A stretch of 64,000 nucleotides of DNA from Dokdonella sp. (GTDB lineage: Bacteria; Pseudomonadota; Gammaproteobacteria; Xanthomonadales; Rhodanobacteraceae). Numbering within the stretch: the first letter of the stretch is position 1; each line of letters opens with the position of its first letter. Made by a program: the position numbers and the translations under genes. The DNA lies in the NCBI GenBank assembly GCA_019634795.1, contig JAHCAR010000008.1, positions 1-64,000 of the forward strand. The letters are read 5' to 3'. Shown piece after piece: positions 1 through 7,805 of this stretch. The notes beneath the pieces were generated by a model. The model was not told the DNA's origin. It searched no databases and saw only the letters and a list, made by a program, of their open reading frames with translations.

Positions 1-14
1 TCTCCCGGGGGAGA
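1..14. repeat. short hairpin at window edge
   Basis: The first 14 bases form a TCTCCC/GGGAGA hairpin with a two-base loop. It lies just beyond the stop codon of the 4-hydroxyphenylpyruvate dioxygenase gene, so it could be the end of an intergenic repeat like the GGGAGAGG hairpins near 53.7 kb, or part of a terminator. No T-run is visible and the rest is outside the window. Confidence 0.3.
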
Positions 15-27
15 GGGGGCAAGAGCG

Positions 28-1125
28 CTACAGAACGCCGCGGCGCATCTGGTCGCGTTCGATCGACTCGAACAGGGCCTGGAAGTTGCCTTCGCCGAAA
101 CCGGGATTGCCCTTGCGCTGGATGATCTCGAAGAAGATCGGGCCGATGCAGTTCTGGGTGAAGATCTGCAGCAGAAGCTTCTTCTTGGTCTCGGCATCGG
201 CGTCGATCAGGATGCGGTTCTTCGCCATGCGCGCGACGTCCTCGCCATGGTTCGGAATGCGCTCGTCGATCACTTCGTAATAGGCGTCCGGCGTATCGAG
301 GAACTCGACGCCCTGCGCGCGCATCGCCTCGATGGTCGAATAGATATCGTCGGTGAAGCAGGCGATGTGCTGGATGCCCTCGCCGTGGTACTCGTTGAGG
401 TACTCGTTGATCTGCGATTTCTCGTCCGAGGATTCGTTGAGCGGAATGCGGACCATGCCATCGGGAGCGGTCATCGCCTTCGAGACGAGTCCGGTCTTGG
501 CGCCCTTGATGTCGAAGTAGCGGATCTCGCGGAAGTTGAACAGGCGCTCGTAGTAGTCCGACCACTTCTGCATGTTGCCGAAATACAGGTTGTGGGTGAG
601 GTGGTCGATGAAGGTCAGGCCGAACCCGCTGGGATTCTGATCGGCGCCCGCGATCGGCTCATAGTCCGCGGCGTAGACGTCACCCGCATCGCCGTAGCGA
701 TCGACCAGATAGAGCATGCAGTCGCCGATGCCCTTGACCACCGGCGCATCGACGGCCTTGCTGTCGGCCTTTTCGGTGATCGCTTCGCCGCCATTGGCGA
801 TGACCTTGCTGCAGACCTCGTCGGCGGGCTTGCTGAAGCGGATCGCGAAACCGCAGGCGCACGGTCCGTGGGCCCTGGCGAAATCCGCGGCAAAGGAATC
901 CGGATCCTCGTTGACCAGGAAGTTGACCGTACCCTGCCGGTAGACCGTGATCGGACGGCGCTTGTGCCTGAGCACGGCGGTGAAGCCCATCCTGCGGAAA
1001 TACTCATGCAGCTTCATCGGTTCGGGCGAGGCGAACTCGACGAATTCGAAGCCGTCGATTCCCATCGGATTCTCGAACGTCGTAACCTGCATGCCGGTGT
1101 TTGCGGTTTGAAGCTGGGCGTTCAT
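28..1125 (-). CDS. hpd: 4-hydroxyphenylpyruvate dioxygenase
   Basis: 365 aa. Converts 4-hydroxyphenylpyruvate to homogentisate in tyrosine degradation, a cytosolic non-heme Fe(II) reaction. Two vicinal-oxygen-chelate halves are visible. The iron ligands expected of the family are present in the C-terminal half: His in FIDHLTHN, His in GIQHIACF, and Glu in GPIFFEIIQR near the C-terminus, which also carries the usual NPGFGEGNF segment. The start at 1125 was chosen because GAGGA precedes it at good spacing; an upstream in-frame ATG at 1209 would overlap the divergent regulator's start region. It is transcribed divergently from a MarR regulator, with a dyad operator candidate between them. Homogentisate dioxygenase is not in the window. 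Length is normal for the family (about 360 aa). Confidence 0.96.
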   Translation of the reverse strand: MNAQLQTANTGMQVTTFENPMGIDGFEFVEFASPEPMKLHEYFRRMGFTAVLRHKRRPITVYRQGTVNFLVNEDPDSFAADFARAHGPCACGFAIRFSKPADEVCSKVIANGGEAITEKADSKAVDAPVVKGIGDCMLYLVDRYGDAGDVYAADYEPIAGADQNPSGFGLTFIDHLTHNLYFGNMQKWSDYYERLFNFREIRYFDIKGAKTGLVSKAMTAPDGMVRIPLNESSDEKSQINEYLNEYHGEGIQHIACFTDDIYSTIEAMRAQGVEFLDTPDAYYEVIDERIPNHGEDVARMAKNRILIDADAETKKKLLLQIFTQNCIGPIFFEIIQRKGNPGFGEGNFQALFESIERDQMRRGVL

Positions 1126-1174
1126 GGCGGAATCCTCGTTGTTCGAGCGGCTGCTTGATGAACCTGTCATAATA

Positions 1175-1188
1175 GTTACATCTGAAAC
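1175..1188. promoter_or_regulatory. candidate MarR operator between hpd and marR
   Basis: The 85-bp gap between the two divergent starts contains GTTACATCTGAAAC, a dyad of the form GTTnCAnnTGnAAC with both half-sites intact. MarR-family regulators commonly bind such short AT-leaning dyads between themselves and a divergent target. Binding by the adjacent gene product is inferred. Confidence 0.55.
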
Positions 1189-1210
1189 CATTCGCAAGAG
1201 GCGATGCACA

Positions 1211-1666
1211 ATGCCTGGCCACGCGCTGCTCGAACTCGAGACATTCCTGCCCTACCGATTGTCGGTGCTGTCGAACACGCTGAGCCAGGCCATTGCGAAG
1301 GTCTACGAGAAGCGTTTCGACCTCTCGGTGACTGAGTGGCGGGCCATGGCCGTGCTGGGCTATTGCGCGAATCTCTCGGCCCGCGAAGTCGCCGAACGCA
1401 CGGCGATGGACAAGGTCGCGGTCAGCCGCGCGGTCGCCCGGCTGCTGGCCAAGGGCCATATCGAGCGCGGCACGGCCCGCCACGACAAGCGCCAGTCGGT
1501 GCTGCGGCTGTCCGAGGAAGGCTGGAAGATCTACGACCAGGTCGCACCACTGGCGCTCGAGCACGAGCAGCGCCTGCTCGCCCACCTGAACGCGGAGGAA
1601 CGCCAATGGCTCGCGCGTATTCTCGACACGTTGTGGCAGGCGGAGCTGGTCGAGTCGAAGCGCTGA
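1211..1666 (+). CDS. MarR-family transcriptional regulator
   Basis: 151 aa, normal for MarR. The centre shows a winged helix-turn-helix: the stretch around LSAREVAERTAMDKVAVSRAV (helix-turn-helix) followed by the wing segment RHDKRQSVLRLSEEGW. The flanking helices would form the dimerisation domain. An in-frame ATG at 1124 gives a longer product, but 1211 is preferred: AGAGG precedes it, the N-terminus is then typical of the family, and it leaves room for the divergent promoter. It probably regulates the divergent hpd gene in response to a tyrosine catabolite; this follows from context and the dyad at 1175-1188, not from any sequence-specific signature of the ligand. Confidence 0.9.
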   Translation: MPGHALLELETFLPYRLSVLSNTLSQAIAKVYEKRFDLSVTEWRAMAVLGYCANLSAREVAERTAMDKVAVSRAVARLLAKGHIERGTARHDKRQSVLRLSEEGWKIYDQVAPLALEHEQRLLAHLNAEERQWLARILDTLWQAELVESKR

Positions 1667-2305
1667 AGCAACAACGAAGCGGCAACGCGTGATCCGCCAT
1701 CGCCACTGCAGCATGAACAGCCATTCGTTCGCGCTTCTTGTAGGAGCGGTAACGCGGGATGTGTCATCGAAACCCACGCCGCCTCTCGCGCTCTTCGTAG
1801 GAGCGCCTTCAGGCGCGATGCTTTTTGGCACGTCGCGGAAGGAGCATCGCGGCTGAAGCCGCTCCTACAGCGAAGCAGCAAAGCGGGTCGCGTCATCGAA
1901 GCCAACAACGAAGCAACAACGCGTCGAGAGCGATCGAAATCCACGCCGCCTCTCGCGCTCTTCGTAGGAGGGCCTTCAGGCGCGATGCTTTTTGGCGCGT
2001 TGCGGAAGGGCATCGCGGCTGAAGCCGCTCCTACAGTGAAGCAGCAAAGCGGGTCGCGTCATCGAAGCCAACAACGAAGCAACAACGCGTCGAGAGCAAT
2101 CGAAACCCACGCCGCCTCTCGCGCTCTTCGTAGGAGCGCCTTCAGGCGCGATGCTTTTTTGGCGCGTTGCGGAAGGGGCATCGCGGCTGAAGCCTCTTCC
2201 TGCAACGAAGCAGCAAAGCGTGATCGACCATCGAAGCCCGCGCCTGCCGACGCGGGCTCATGCCAGAAAGCGCATCGATGCCCGATGCGCCCTGGAAGAT
2301 GGCCC
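1667..2305. repeat. tandem REP-like palindromic repeat block
   Basis: This 639-bp gap has no credible gene. From 1797 a unit of about 166-167 bp recurs at 1964 and 2130; the third copy is partial and fades near 2235. A partial relative lies at 1738-1796. Each unit opens with a GTAGGAG...CTTCAGGCGCGATGC arm, followed after about 20 bases by a GCATCGCGGCTGAAGCCGC arm, so each could fold into a cruciform. The rest of the unit (AAGCAGCAAAGCGGGTCGCG and following) is nearly identical between copies. The arms match the isolated element at 10506-10579. It separates the convergent ends of the MarR and POT transporter genes. Confidence 0.85.
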
Positions 2306-3820
2306 CTACTTCACGCCATGCATCAGCTTGTTGATCAGCGGCGCGATCAGGAACAGGAAGATGCCTGCGCCGAGCAGCAGCCAAAAGCTGAAGGTGAATC
2401 CGCTCAGGGCCGAGGCCACGGTCATGCCGGTCTCGCCGCTGACCTCGCCGGCGAAGATGCCGGACAGGTTGTTGCCGATCGCGGTGCTGAGGAACCAGCC
2501 GCCCATGGCCAGTCCGACGAAGCGGATCGGCGCCAGCTTGGTCACCATCGACAGCCCGATCGGCGACAGGCAGAGCTCGCCGGCTGTCTGCAGCACGTAG
2601 ACGAGGACCAGCGGCCAGAACGGGATCAGGCCATCGGGACCGACCAGGTTGGTCAGTGCATACATCAGGACGAGGAAGGCCACCGCATTGCCGAGCAGGC
2701 CCAGACCGAACTTGCGCGGGATCGAAGGCTCCATCTTCTTGCGTCCGAGATAGCCCCAGATCATCGCGGCGATCGGGGCGAGCAGGACGATCGCGACCGG
2801 GTTGACCGACTGGAACCAGCCGACCGGGAACTCCCAGCCGCCGAACATCTTGCGGTCGACGATACCCTCGGCAAGGAAGTTGAACGAACTGCCGGCCTGT
2901 TCGAAGAACATCCAGAACAGCACGTTGAACAGGAAGATGATGAGCATCGCGATGACCCGGTGGGTCTGCACCTTGCCCTCGCGAATCGCCTCGACCAGCA
3001 GCATGATGGCAAGGCCGATGAACAGCGTGGCCAGCAGCCAGGCAAGGATTTCCGCACCGACCCTGTCGATCAGCAGGTAGACGATCGGCACGGCGATGGC
3101 CGCACCGACGATCACGCCGAGCATGCTCTTGGTGCCGTTGCGCTCGGCCGGCGGTTCGCCGATGCCCTTGAGCTGGGCGCGACCGAACCAGAACCAGAGG
3201 AAACTGATGATCATGCCCGCGCCGGTGGCGGCGAAGACGACCTTGTAGTTCTGCTGCATCGGCGTGTCGGTGATCACGCTGGCCAGCCAGCCGGTCACCA
3301 GCGGCGCGACCAGGGCGCCGGCATTGATGCCCATGTAGAAGATCGTGAAGCCGCGGTCGCGACGATCGTCGTCGACGCCGTAAAGCTGGCCGACCATGGT
3401 TGAGATGTTCGGCTTGAACAGACCATTGCCGACGATGACCAGGGACAGTCCGAACACGAACAGATCCTGGTTCGGCAACATGATCGTGAACAGGCCGGCG
3501 GCCATGATCAGGGCGCCGAGCAGGATCGAGCGCTGGTAGCCGATGATGCGGTCGGCGACATAGCCGCCGAACAGTGCCGTGGCATAGACCAGGGCGAGGA
3601 ATGCGCCGTAAGTGCGGCTCGCATAACCCTGTCCGGAGGCGTCGCCGTCGAAGAACTGGGCGACGATGTAGAGGGTCAGCGCCCAGCGCATGCCGTAGAA
3701 CGCGAAGCGTTCCCAGAACTCGGTCATGAACAGCATCCACAGCGGCCGCGGATGGCCCAGCGCGTCCTTGAATTCGTATGGCGGTGGAGCCGGTGTCGCG
3801 GAATCTGTGGCGCCGGTCAT
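2306..3820 (-). CDS. POT-family proton-dependent oligopeptide transporter
   Basis: 504 aa, typical of bacterial peptide:H+ symporters (PTR2/POT, major facilitator superfamily), in the inner membrane. The diagnostic motif EFWERFAFYGMR (ExxERF) is at the start of the first transmembrane helix. About 14 hydrophobic helices follow, including the GLFKPNIST segment typical of helix 4 and GELCLSPIGLSM near helix 10. The start at 3820 has GGGAGAA upstream; a longer reading frame to 3928 has no ribosome site. It follows the tryptophan dioxygenase gene on the same strand after 123 bp, so co-transcription is possible. The exact peptide or amino-acid substrate cannot be deduced. Confidence 0.93.
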   Translation of the reverse strand: MTGATDSATPAPPPYEFKDALGHPRPLWMLFMTEFWERFAFYGMRWALTLYIVAQFFDGDASGQGYASRTYGAFLALVYATALFGGYVADRIIGYQRSILLGALIMAAGLFTIMLPNQDLFVFGLSLVIVGNGLFKPNISTMVGQLYGVDDDRRDRGFTIFYMGINAGALVAPLVTGWLASVITDTPMQQNYKVVFAATGAGMIISFLWFWFGRAQLKGIGEPPAERNGTKSMLGVIVGAAIAVPIVYLLIDRVGAEILAWLLATLFIGLAIMLLVEAIREGKVQTHRVIAMLIIFLFNVLFWMFFEQAGSSFNFLAEGIVDRKMFGGWEFPVGWFQSVNPVAIVLLAPIAAMIWGYLGRKKMEPSIPRKFGLGLLGNAVAFLVLMYALTNLVGPDGLIPFWPLVLVYVLQTAGELCLSPIGLSMVTKLAPIRFVGLAMGGWFLSTAIGNNLSGIFAGEVSGETGMTVASALSGFTFSFWLLLGAGIFLFLIAPLINKLMHGVK

Positions 3821-3943
3821 GCAGTTCTCCCTCGATGAACAGTGGTTAACCGGGCGAGGATCACCGACAGCGCCGCCCGCGTCAATTGCGCGTCGCTGAA
3901 CGCAGCGCGCGATGCTGCGTCGCAGCAACCGACCGCAAGGCGC

Positions 3944-4789
3944 TCAACTTCCGATCACGGTGCGCACGTCGAGCAGTTCCGGGAAGAAGGTCAACTCGAG
4001 GGCTTTTTTCAGGAATGCCACGCCCGACGAGCCGCCAGTGCCGCGCTTGTGGCCGATGATGCGCTCGACCGTCTTCATGTGGCGGAAGCGCCAGAGCTGG
4101 AACGATTCCTCGACGTCGACGAGTTGTTCGCAGAAGTGGTACTCCGACCAGAATTCGTCGGCGTTTTCGTAGATGCGCTTGAACACCGGCACGAGGTCGG
4201 CGCGGTAGCGATGCGGCTGCGACCAGTCGCGCTCGACGCAATCGGCCGGAACGGCATGACCGGAACGATGCAGGTAGCGCAGGAATTCGTCGTACAGGCT
4301 AGGCGACTCGAGCGCCCTGCGCAGTTCGGCCTGGCGCGGTGGATCGTGCTCGAACACGGCGAGCATGTCGGCGTTCTTGTTGCCGAGCAGGAATTCGATC
4401 ATGCGGTACTGGTGCGACTGGAATCCCGAGGCCGGTCCGAGCACGTGGCGGAACTCCTGGTATTCGGTCGGCGTCAGCGTTTCCAGCACCGCCCACTGCT
4501 CGAACAGCTGGCGCTGGATCTGCTTGACCCGGGCCAGGATCTTCAGGCACGAATCGGTCTGGTCGATCGCGAGCAGGCCGATCGCCGCCTGCAGTTCGTG
4601 AATGACCAGTTTCATCCAGAGTTCGCTGACATGATGCTGGACGATGAACAGCAGTTCATCGTGATGCGGCGGGTCGCTGATCGGCCGCTGCGCCGAGAGC
4701 AGGGTCTCCAGTTGCAGGTAGCCACCGTAGGTCAGGCGATCGCGCAGGTCGACTTCGATGCCTTGTTCGAGTTCGCGCCGGTTTTCCAT
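3944..4789 (-). CDS. kynA: tryptophan 2,3-dioxygenase
   Basis: 281 aa. A cytosolic heme enzyme that oxidises L-tryptophan to N-formylkynurenine, the first step of the kynurenine route. The N-terminal [15 protein letters not shown], the helix [17 protein letters not shown] (distal histidine region), the substrate-binding loop [13 protein letters not shown] and the C-terminal [23 protein letters not shown] (proximal heme histidine region) are all present, so the protein looks complete. The chosen ATG at 4789 gives MENRREL; a 47-residue upstream extension is rich in Arg and Ala and is not expected. The Shine-Dalgarno sequence is weak. No kynureninase or formamidase gene is adjacent. The gene is divergent from the E1 alpha gene. 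Confidence 0.96.
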   Translation of the reverse strand: MENRRELEQGIEVDLRDRLTYGGYLQLETLLSAQRPISDPPHHDELLFIVQHHVSELWMKLVIHELQAAIGLLAIDQTDSCLKILARVKQIQRQLFEQWAVLETLTPTEYQEFRHVLGPASGFQSHQYRMIEFLLGNKNADMLAVFEHDPPRQAELRRALESPSLYDEFLRYLHRSGHAVPADCVERDWSQPHRYRADLVPVFKRIYENADEFWSEYHFCEQLVDVEESFQLWRFRHMKTVERIIGHKRGTGGSSGVAFLKKALELTFFPELLDVRTVIGS

Positions 4790-5136
4790 GGTTCGTGCGG
4801 TTTCCGCGAGAAACAGAGCGGGCCAAGCTACCCGAGCCGACGATGCATCGCCAGTCCCGCCCATTCGCCCGCGCAGGGTCGGCGCATTGCTGCGGCGGGC
4901 CTTGCGCGTCGACGCAGCGCTTGCTATCAAGTAGGGACTCGTCGTGGCGCAGGGCCACGCATCGGCACAGTCTCGAGCCGTCCGGCACTGGATCCGGATT
5001 CCGCACGATACGTTCGCGCCGTTCCCGCAGATCCGTCGGCTGTCCGGACGGTGCGCCGCGACGACACGTCACAGCTCCGGCCGATACTTGGCCAATACGC
5101 GCCGTCATTGCGAGGCGCGGTCCAGTGGAGAAACCC
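4790..5136. other. divergent intergenic region kynA/pdhA
   Basis: This 347-bp gap separates the divergent starts of the tryptophan dioxygenase and E1 alpha genes. Open frames run into it from both sides but have no ribosome sites and atypical composition. A sigma70-like promoter pair toward the E1 alpha gene is the only structured signal noticed. Confidence 0.5.
4902..4930 (+). promoter_or_regulatory. candidate sigma70 promoter for the 2-oxoacid dehydrogenase operon
   Basis: TTGCGC (4902-4907) and TATCAA (4925-4930) are separated by exactly 17 bases and point toward the E1 alpha gene, which would leave a leader of about 200 bases. The match to consensus is moderate, so this is only a candidate. 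Confidence 0.3.
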
Positions 5137-6213
5137 GTGCCCATTGCCGCCACCTTCGAAATCGAATACCTGCAGTACCTCGACGCCGAGGGCAAGCTGG
5201 TTCGCGATGACCTGCCCGCATTCGCCCGCGACACCAAGCAACTGGTCAAGCTGTACCAGGAAATGCTCATGGTGCGCGTGTTCGACGCCAAGGCGATCGC
5301 CCTGCAGCGCACCGGCAAGCTCGGCACCTACGCGCCCTGCCTCGGTCACGAGGCGACCTATCTCGCGATCGGCAGCACCATGCAGGAGGATGACTGCTTC
5401 GCGCCGAGCTATCGCGAATACGGCGTGCAGTTCCATCGCGGCGTCAAGCCCCGCGAGCTGCTGATGTACTGGGGTGGCGACGAACGCGGCAGCAATTTTT
5501 CCGGCCCGGCCCATGATTTCGCCTGGTGCGTGCCGATCGGCACCCAGTGCCTGCACGCGGCCGGTTCGGCGCTCGCCTTCAAGATCCGCAAGGAGCCGCG
5601 TGTCGCGGTCTGCACGATCGGCGACGGCGGTTCGTCGAAAGCCGACTTCAACAGCGCACTGAACGTCGCCGGCGCGATGACGCTGCCGCTGGTCGCCGTG
5701 ATCGTCAACAACGGCTGGGCGATCTCGGTGCCGCGCGACGCGCAGACCGGAGCCAAGACCCTGGCCCAGAAGGGTATCGCGGCCGGCCTCGAATGCCTGC
5801 AGGTCGACGGCAACGACCTGATCGCGATGCGCGCGGCCATGGACCACGCGCTCAAGCGCGCCCGCCACGGCCACGGCGGCATGGTCATCGAGGCGGTCAC
5901 CTACCGCCTGTCCGACCACACCACCGCCGATGATGCGCGCCGCTACCGCTCCGAGCAGGAGGTCAAGGACGCCTGGGCGCGCGAGCCGCTGCGCCGCATG
6001 AAAGCCTATCTGATGTCGCTCAACGCCTGGACCGAGGACGAGGAGACGGCGTGGAAGGCGCAGTGCACGAAATACGTCGATGCCGAGGTCAACGCCTATC
6101 TCGAGACGAAGGCGCAACCGGTCGAAGCGATGTTCGACTACACCTATGCCGAACTGCCGGCCGACCTGCTTGCCCAGCGCGAAGAGGCGATCGCCTGGGA
6201 GAAGCGCAAGTGA
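5137..6213 (+). CDS. pdhA: 2-oxoacid (pyruvate) dehydrogenase E1 component, alpha subunit
   Basis: 358 aa. With the beta subunit it forms the thiamine-diphosphate E1 enzyme that decarboxylates a 2-oxoacid and transfers the acyl group to lipoyl-E2. The thiamine motif runs from GDGGSSKADF to VIVNNGWAIS (GDG...NN). The HDFAWCVPIGTQ and YRLSDHTTADDARRYR segments, the latter in the phosphorylation-loop region, are typical of E1 alpha. The start is uncertain: GTG at 5137 (preceded by GGAGAA) gives VPIAATFEIEYLQYLD, and GTG at 5125 (preceded by GAGG) is an alternative. The family includes pyruvate and branched-chain oxo-acid enzymes; pyruvate is favoured by similarity to the Xanthomonas type, but this cannot be proved here. 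Confidence 0.88.
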   Translation: MPIAATFEIEYLQYLDAEGKLVRDDLPAFARDTKQLVKLYQEMLMVRVFDAKAIALQRTGKLGTYAPCLGHEATYLAIGSTMQEDDCFAPSYREYGVQFHRGVKPRELLMYWGGDERGSNFSGPAHDFAWCVPIGTQCLHAAGSALAFKIRKEPRVAVCTIGDGGSSKADFNSALNVAGAMTLPLVAVIVNNGWAISVPRDAQTGAKTLAQKGIAAGLECLQVDGNDLIAMRAAMDHALKRARHGHGGMVIEAVTYRLSDHTTADDARRYRSEQEVKDAWAREPLRRMKAYLMSLNAWTEDEETAWKAQCTKYVDAEVNAYLETKAQPVEAMFDYTYAELPADLLAQREEAIAWEKRK

Positions 6214-6289
6214 GCCGTACGGTCATGATCCGCAGCGTGCGGCGCTCGCCGCGACACGTCCATTTGGGCTAGGCAGAAGGAATTTAACC

Positions 6290-7270
6290 ATGGCTCAAAT
6301 CACCCTGATCGAAGCAGTCACGCAGGCCCTGGCCTGGGAAATGAAACACGATCCGAGCGTCGTCGTGCTCGGCGAGGATGTCGGCGTCAACGGTGGCGTG
6401 TTCCGCGCCACGCTCGGCCTGCTCGACAAGTTCGGCGCCGACCGCGTGATCGATACGCCGCTCGACGAAACCACGATCGGCGGCATCACGGTCGGCCTCG
6501 CCGCACAGGGCATGAAGCCCGTGGCCGAGGCGCAGTTCGAGGGCTTCATCTACGGCATGCTCGAACAGATCATTTGCCACGCCGCGCGCCTGCGCAATCG
6601 CACCCGCGGGCGCATGAGCGTGCCGGCCGTATGGCGCGCGCCCTGGGGCGGCGGCATCCGCGCGCCCGAGCACCATTCCGAGGCGAACGAAGCGCTGTTC
6701 ACCAATGTGCCGGGCCTGCGCGTGGTCCTGCCTTCGTCGCCCGGTCGCGCCTACGGCCTGCTGCTTGCTTCGATCCGCGATCCCGATCCGGTCATCTTTT
6801 TCGAGCCGAAACGCATCTACCGCCAGTACAAGGAAGAAGTGCCCGACGACGGCGAGGCGCTGCCGCTCGACGTCTGCTTCGTGCTGCGCGATGGCAGCGA
6901 CGTGACCCTGGTGACCTGGGGCGCACAGGTCAAGGAAACCCTCGAAGCCGCCGATGCGCTGGCCGAGGAAGGCATCAGCGCCGAGGTCATCGACGTCGCC
7001 ACGCTGAAGCCGCTCGATTTCGACACGATCCACGAGTCGGTGTGCAAGACCGGACGCTGCGTGATCGTCCACGAGGCGCCGCGCACGGCTGGCTTCGGCG
7101 CGGAAATCTCGGCACGTCTGGCCGAGCACGCGCTGTACGACCTGGTCGCACCCGTCGAGCGGGTGACCGGTTACGACACCCATATTCCATTGTTCCGGCT
7201 TGAAATGAAGTATCTTCCGTCGGTAGAAAGAATCGTTGCTGCAGCTCAGCGGACCATGGAGGTCTCATGA
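6290..7270 (+). CDS. pdhB: 2-oxoacid (pyruvate) dehydrogenase E1 component, beta subunit
   Basis: 326 aa, normal length. It begins MAQITLIEAVTQALAWEM after a clear AGAAGGAA ribosome site. The VVVLGEDVGVNGGVFRAT segment, PLDETTIGGITVGLA and the AQFEGFIYGMLEQI region identify the pyrimidine-binding half of a two-subunit thiamine-diphosphate dehydrogenase. The C-terminal transketolase-like domain has VVHEAPRTAGFGAEI. It lies 76 bp after the alpha subunit gene, and its stop codon overlaps the start of the next gene (ATGA), which indicates translational coupling. In the complex, alpha and beta subunits form a heterotetramer bound to the E2 core in the cytosol. Confidence 0.95.
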   Translation: MAQITLIEAVTQALAWEMKHDPSVVVLGEDVGVNGGVFRATLGLLDKFGADRVIDTPLDETTIGGITVGLAAQGMKPVAEAQFEGFIYGMLEQIICHAARLRNRTRGRMSVPAVWRAPWGGGIRAPEHHSEANEALFTNVPGLRVVLPSSPGRAYGLLLASIRDPDPVIFFEPKRIYRQYKEEVPDDGEALPLDVCFVLRDGSDVTLVTWGAQVKETLEAADALAEEGISAEVIDVATLKPLDFDTIHESVCKTGRCVIVHEAPRTAGFGAEISARLAEHALYDLVAPVERVTGYDTHIPLFRLEMKYLPSVERIVAAAQRTMEVS

Positions 7271-7803
7271 ACATGCGTATCAGGCAGTTCCTTTCTGTTG
7301 CGGCTCTCGCCCTGGCCCTCTGCACACCGGCGTTGGTCTCGGCGCAACCAGCGCATCCACCCACCTTCTCGACGACGTCGGGCTCGCCGCCGGCCGACCA
7401 GGAATTTTCGGCGGTCCTGCGCGTCTTCGTCGGCCCCTCGGTGGTGGGTCTCGAAAACAGCCCGGAATGGCCCGCAGCGCGCATCGACGGCAATGTCGTC
7501 TCGATCCTGTTCAACATGGGCTGCTTCTTTATCTGTCCGAACGAGGATCCGCTCTACAGGAGCTTTCCGTTGACAATGCCCGCGCTACCGGCCGGCCCGT
7601 ATGTCGTCCGGTTCGTCGGCGACTTCACCCCGACCGGGCCGGTCTACGCCGAATTCAACATCGTCGTCGGCAACGGCAACGGCTCGGCGCCGGCCAGCCT
7701 GCCGCTTGGTGGCGCCTGGAATGCGGTTCTGGGCGGCCTGCTCTTGCTGGTCGCGTTCCTGCGCGCACGGCAATACCGCCTGTTCCAAAGGAGTCGGGTC
7801 TGA
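7267..7803 (+). CDS. secreted, C-terminally anchored protein of unknown function inside the dehydrogenase operon
   Basis: 178 aa. No family recognised. The N-terminus is a clear Sec signal peptide (RIRQFLSVAALALALCTPAL, cleavage likely after VSA). A mature part of about 115 residues contains two cysteines in MGCFFICPNEDP and Gly/Pro/Ser-rich stretches resembling a beta-sandwich. After GSAPASLPLGG comes a hydrophobic helix (AVLGGLLLLVAFLRA) followed by an Arg-rich tail. This layout resembles the short C-terminal anchor and sorting tags of the IPTL/PEP-CTERM kind, but no exact tag is seen. Its ATG overlaps the beta subunit stop, and it ends two bases before the E2 start, so it is translated within the operon. 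An extracytoplasmic product here is unexpected. Confidence 0.8.
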   Translation: MNMRIRQFLSVAALALALCTPALVSAQPAHPPTFSTTSGSPPADQEFSAVLRVFVGPSVVGLENSPEWPAARIDGNVVSILFNMGCFFICPNEDPLYRSFPLTMPALPAGPYVVRFVGDFTPTGPVYAEFNIVVGNGNGSAPASLPLGGAWNAVLGGLLLLVAFLRARQYRLFQRSRV

Positions 7804-7805
7804 CG

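Noticed and set aside
247-1158. 303-residue frame on the plus strand opposite hpd
   Set aside because: No ribosome site, biased composition, and full overlap with a well-conserved enzyme.
1667-2305. Possible CRISPR array
   Set aside because: The repeats are 166-bp units with palindromes, not short repeats with unique spacers, and no cas genes are near.
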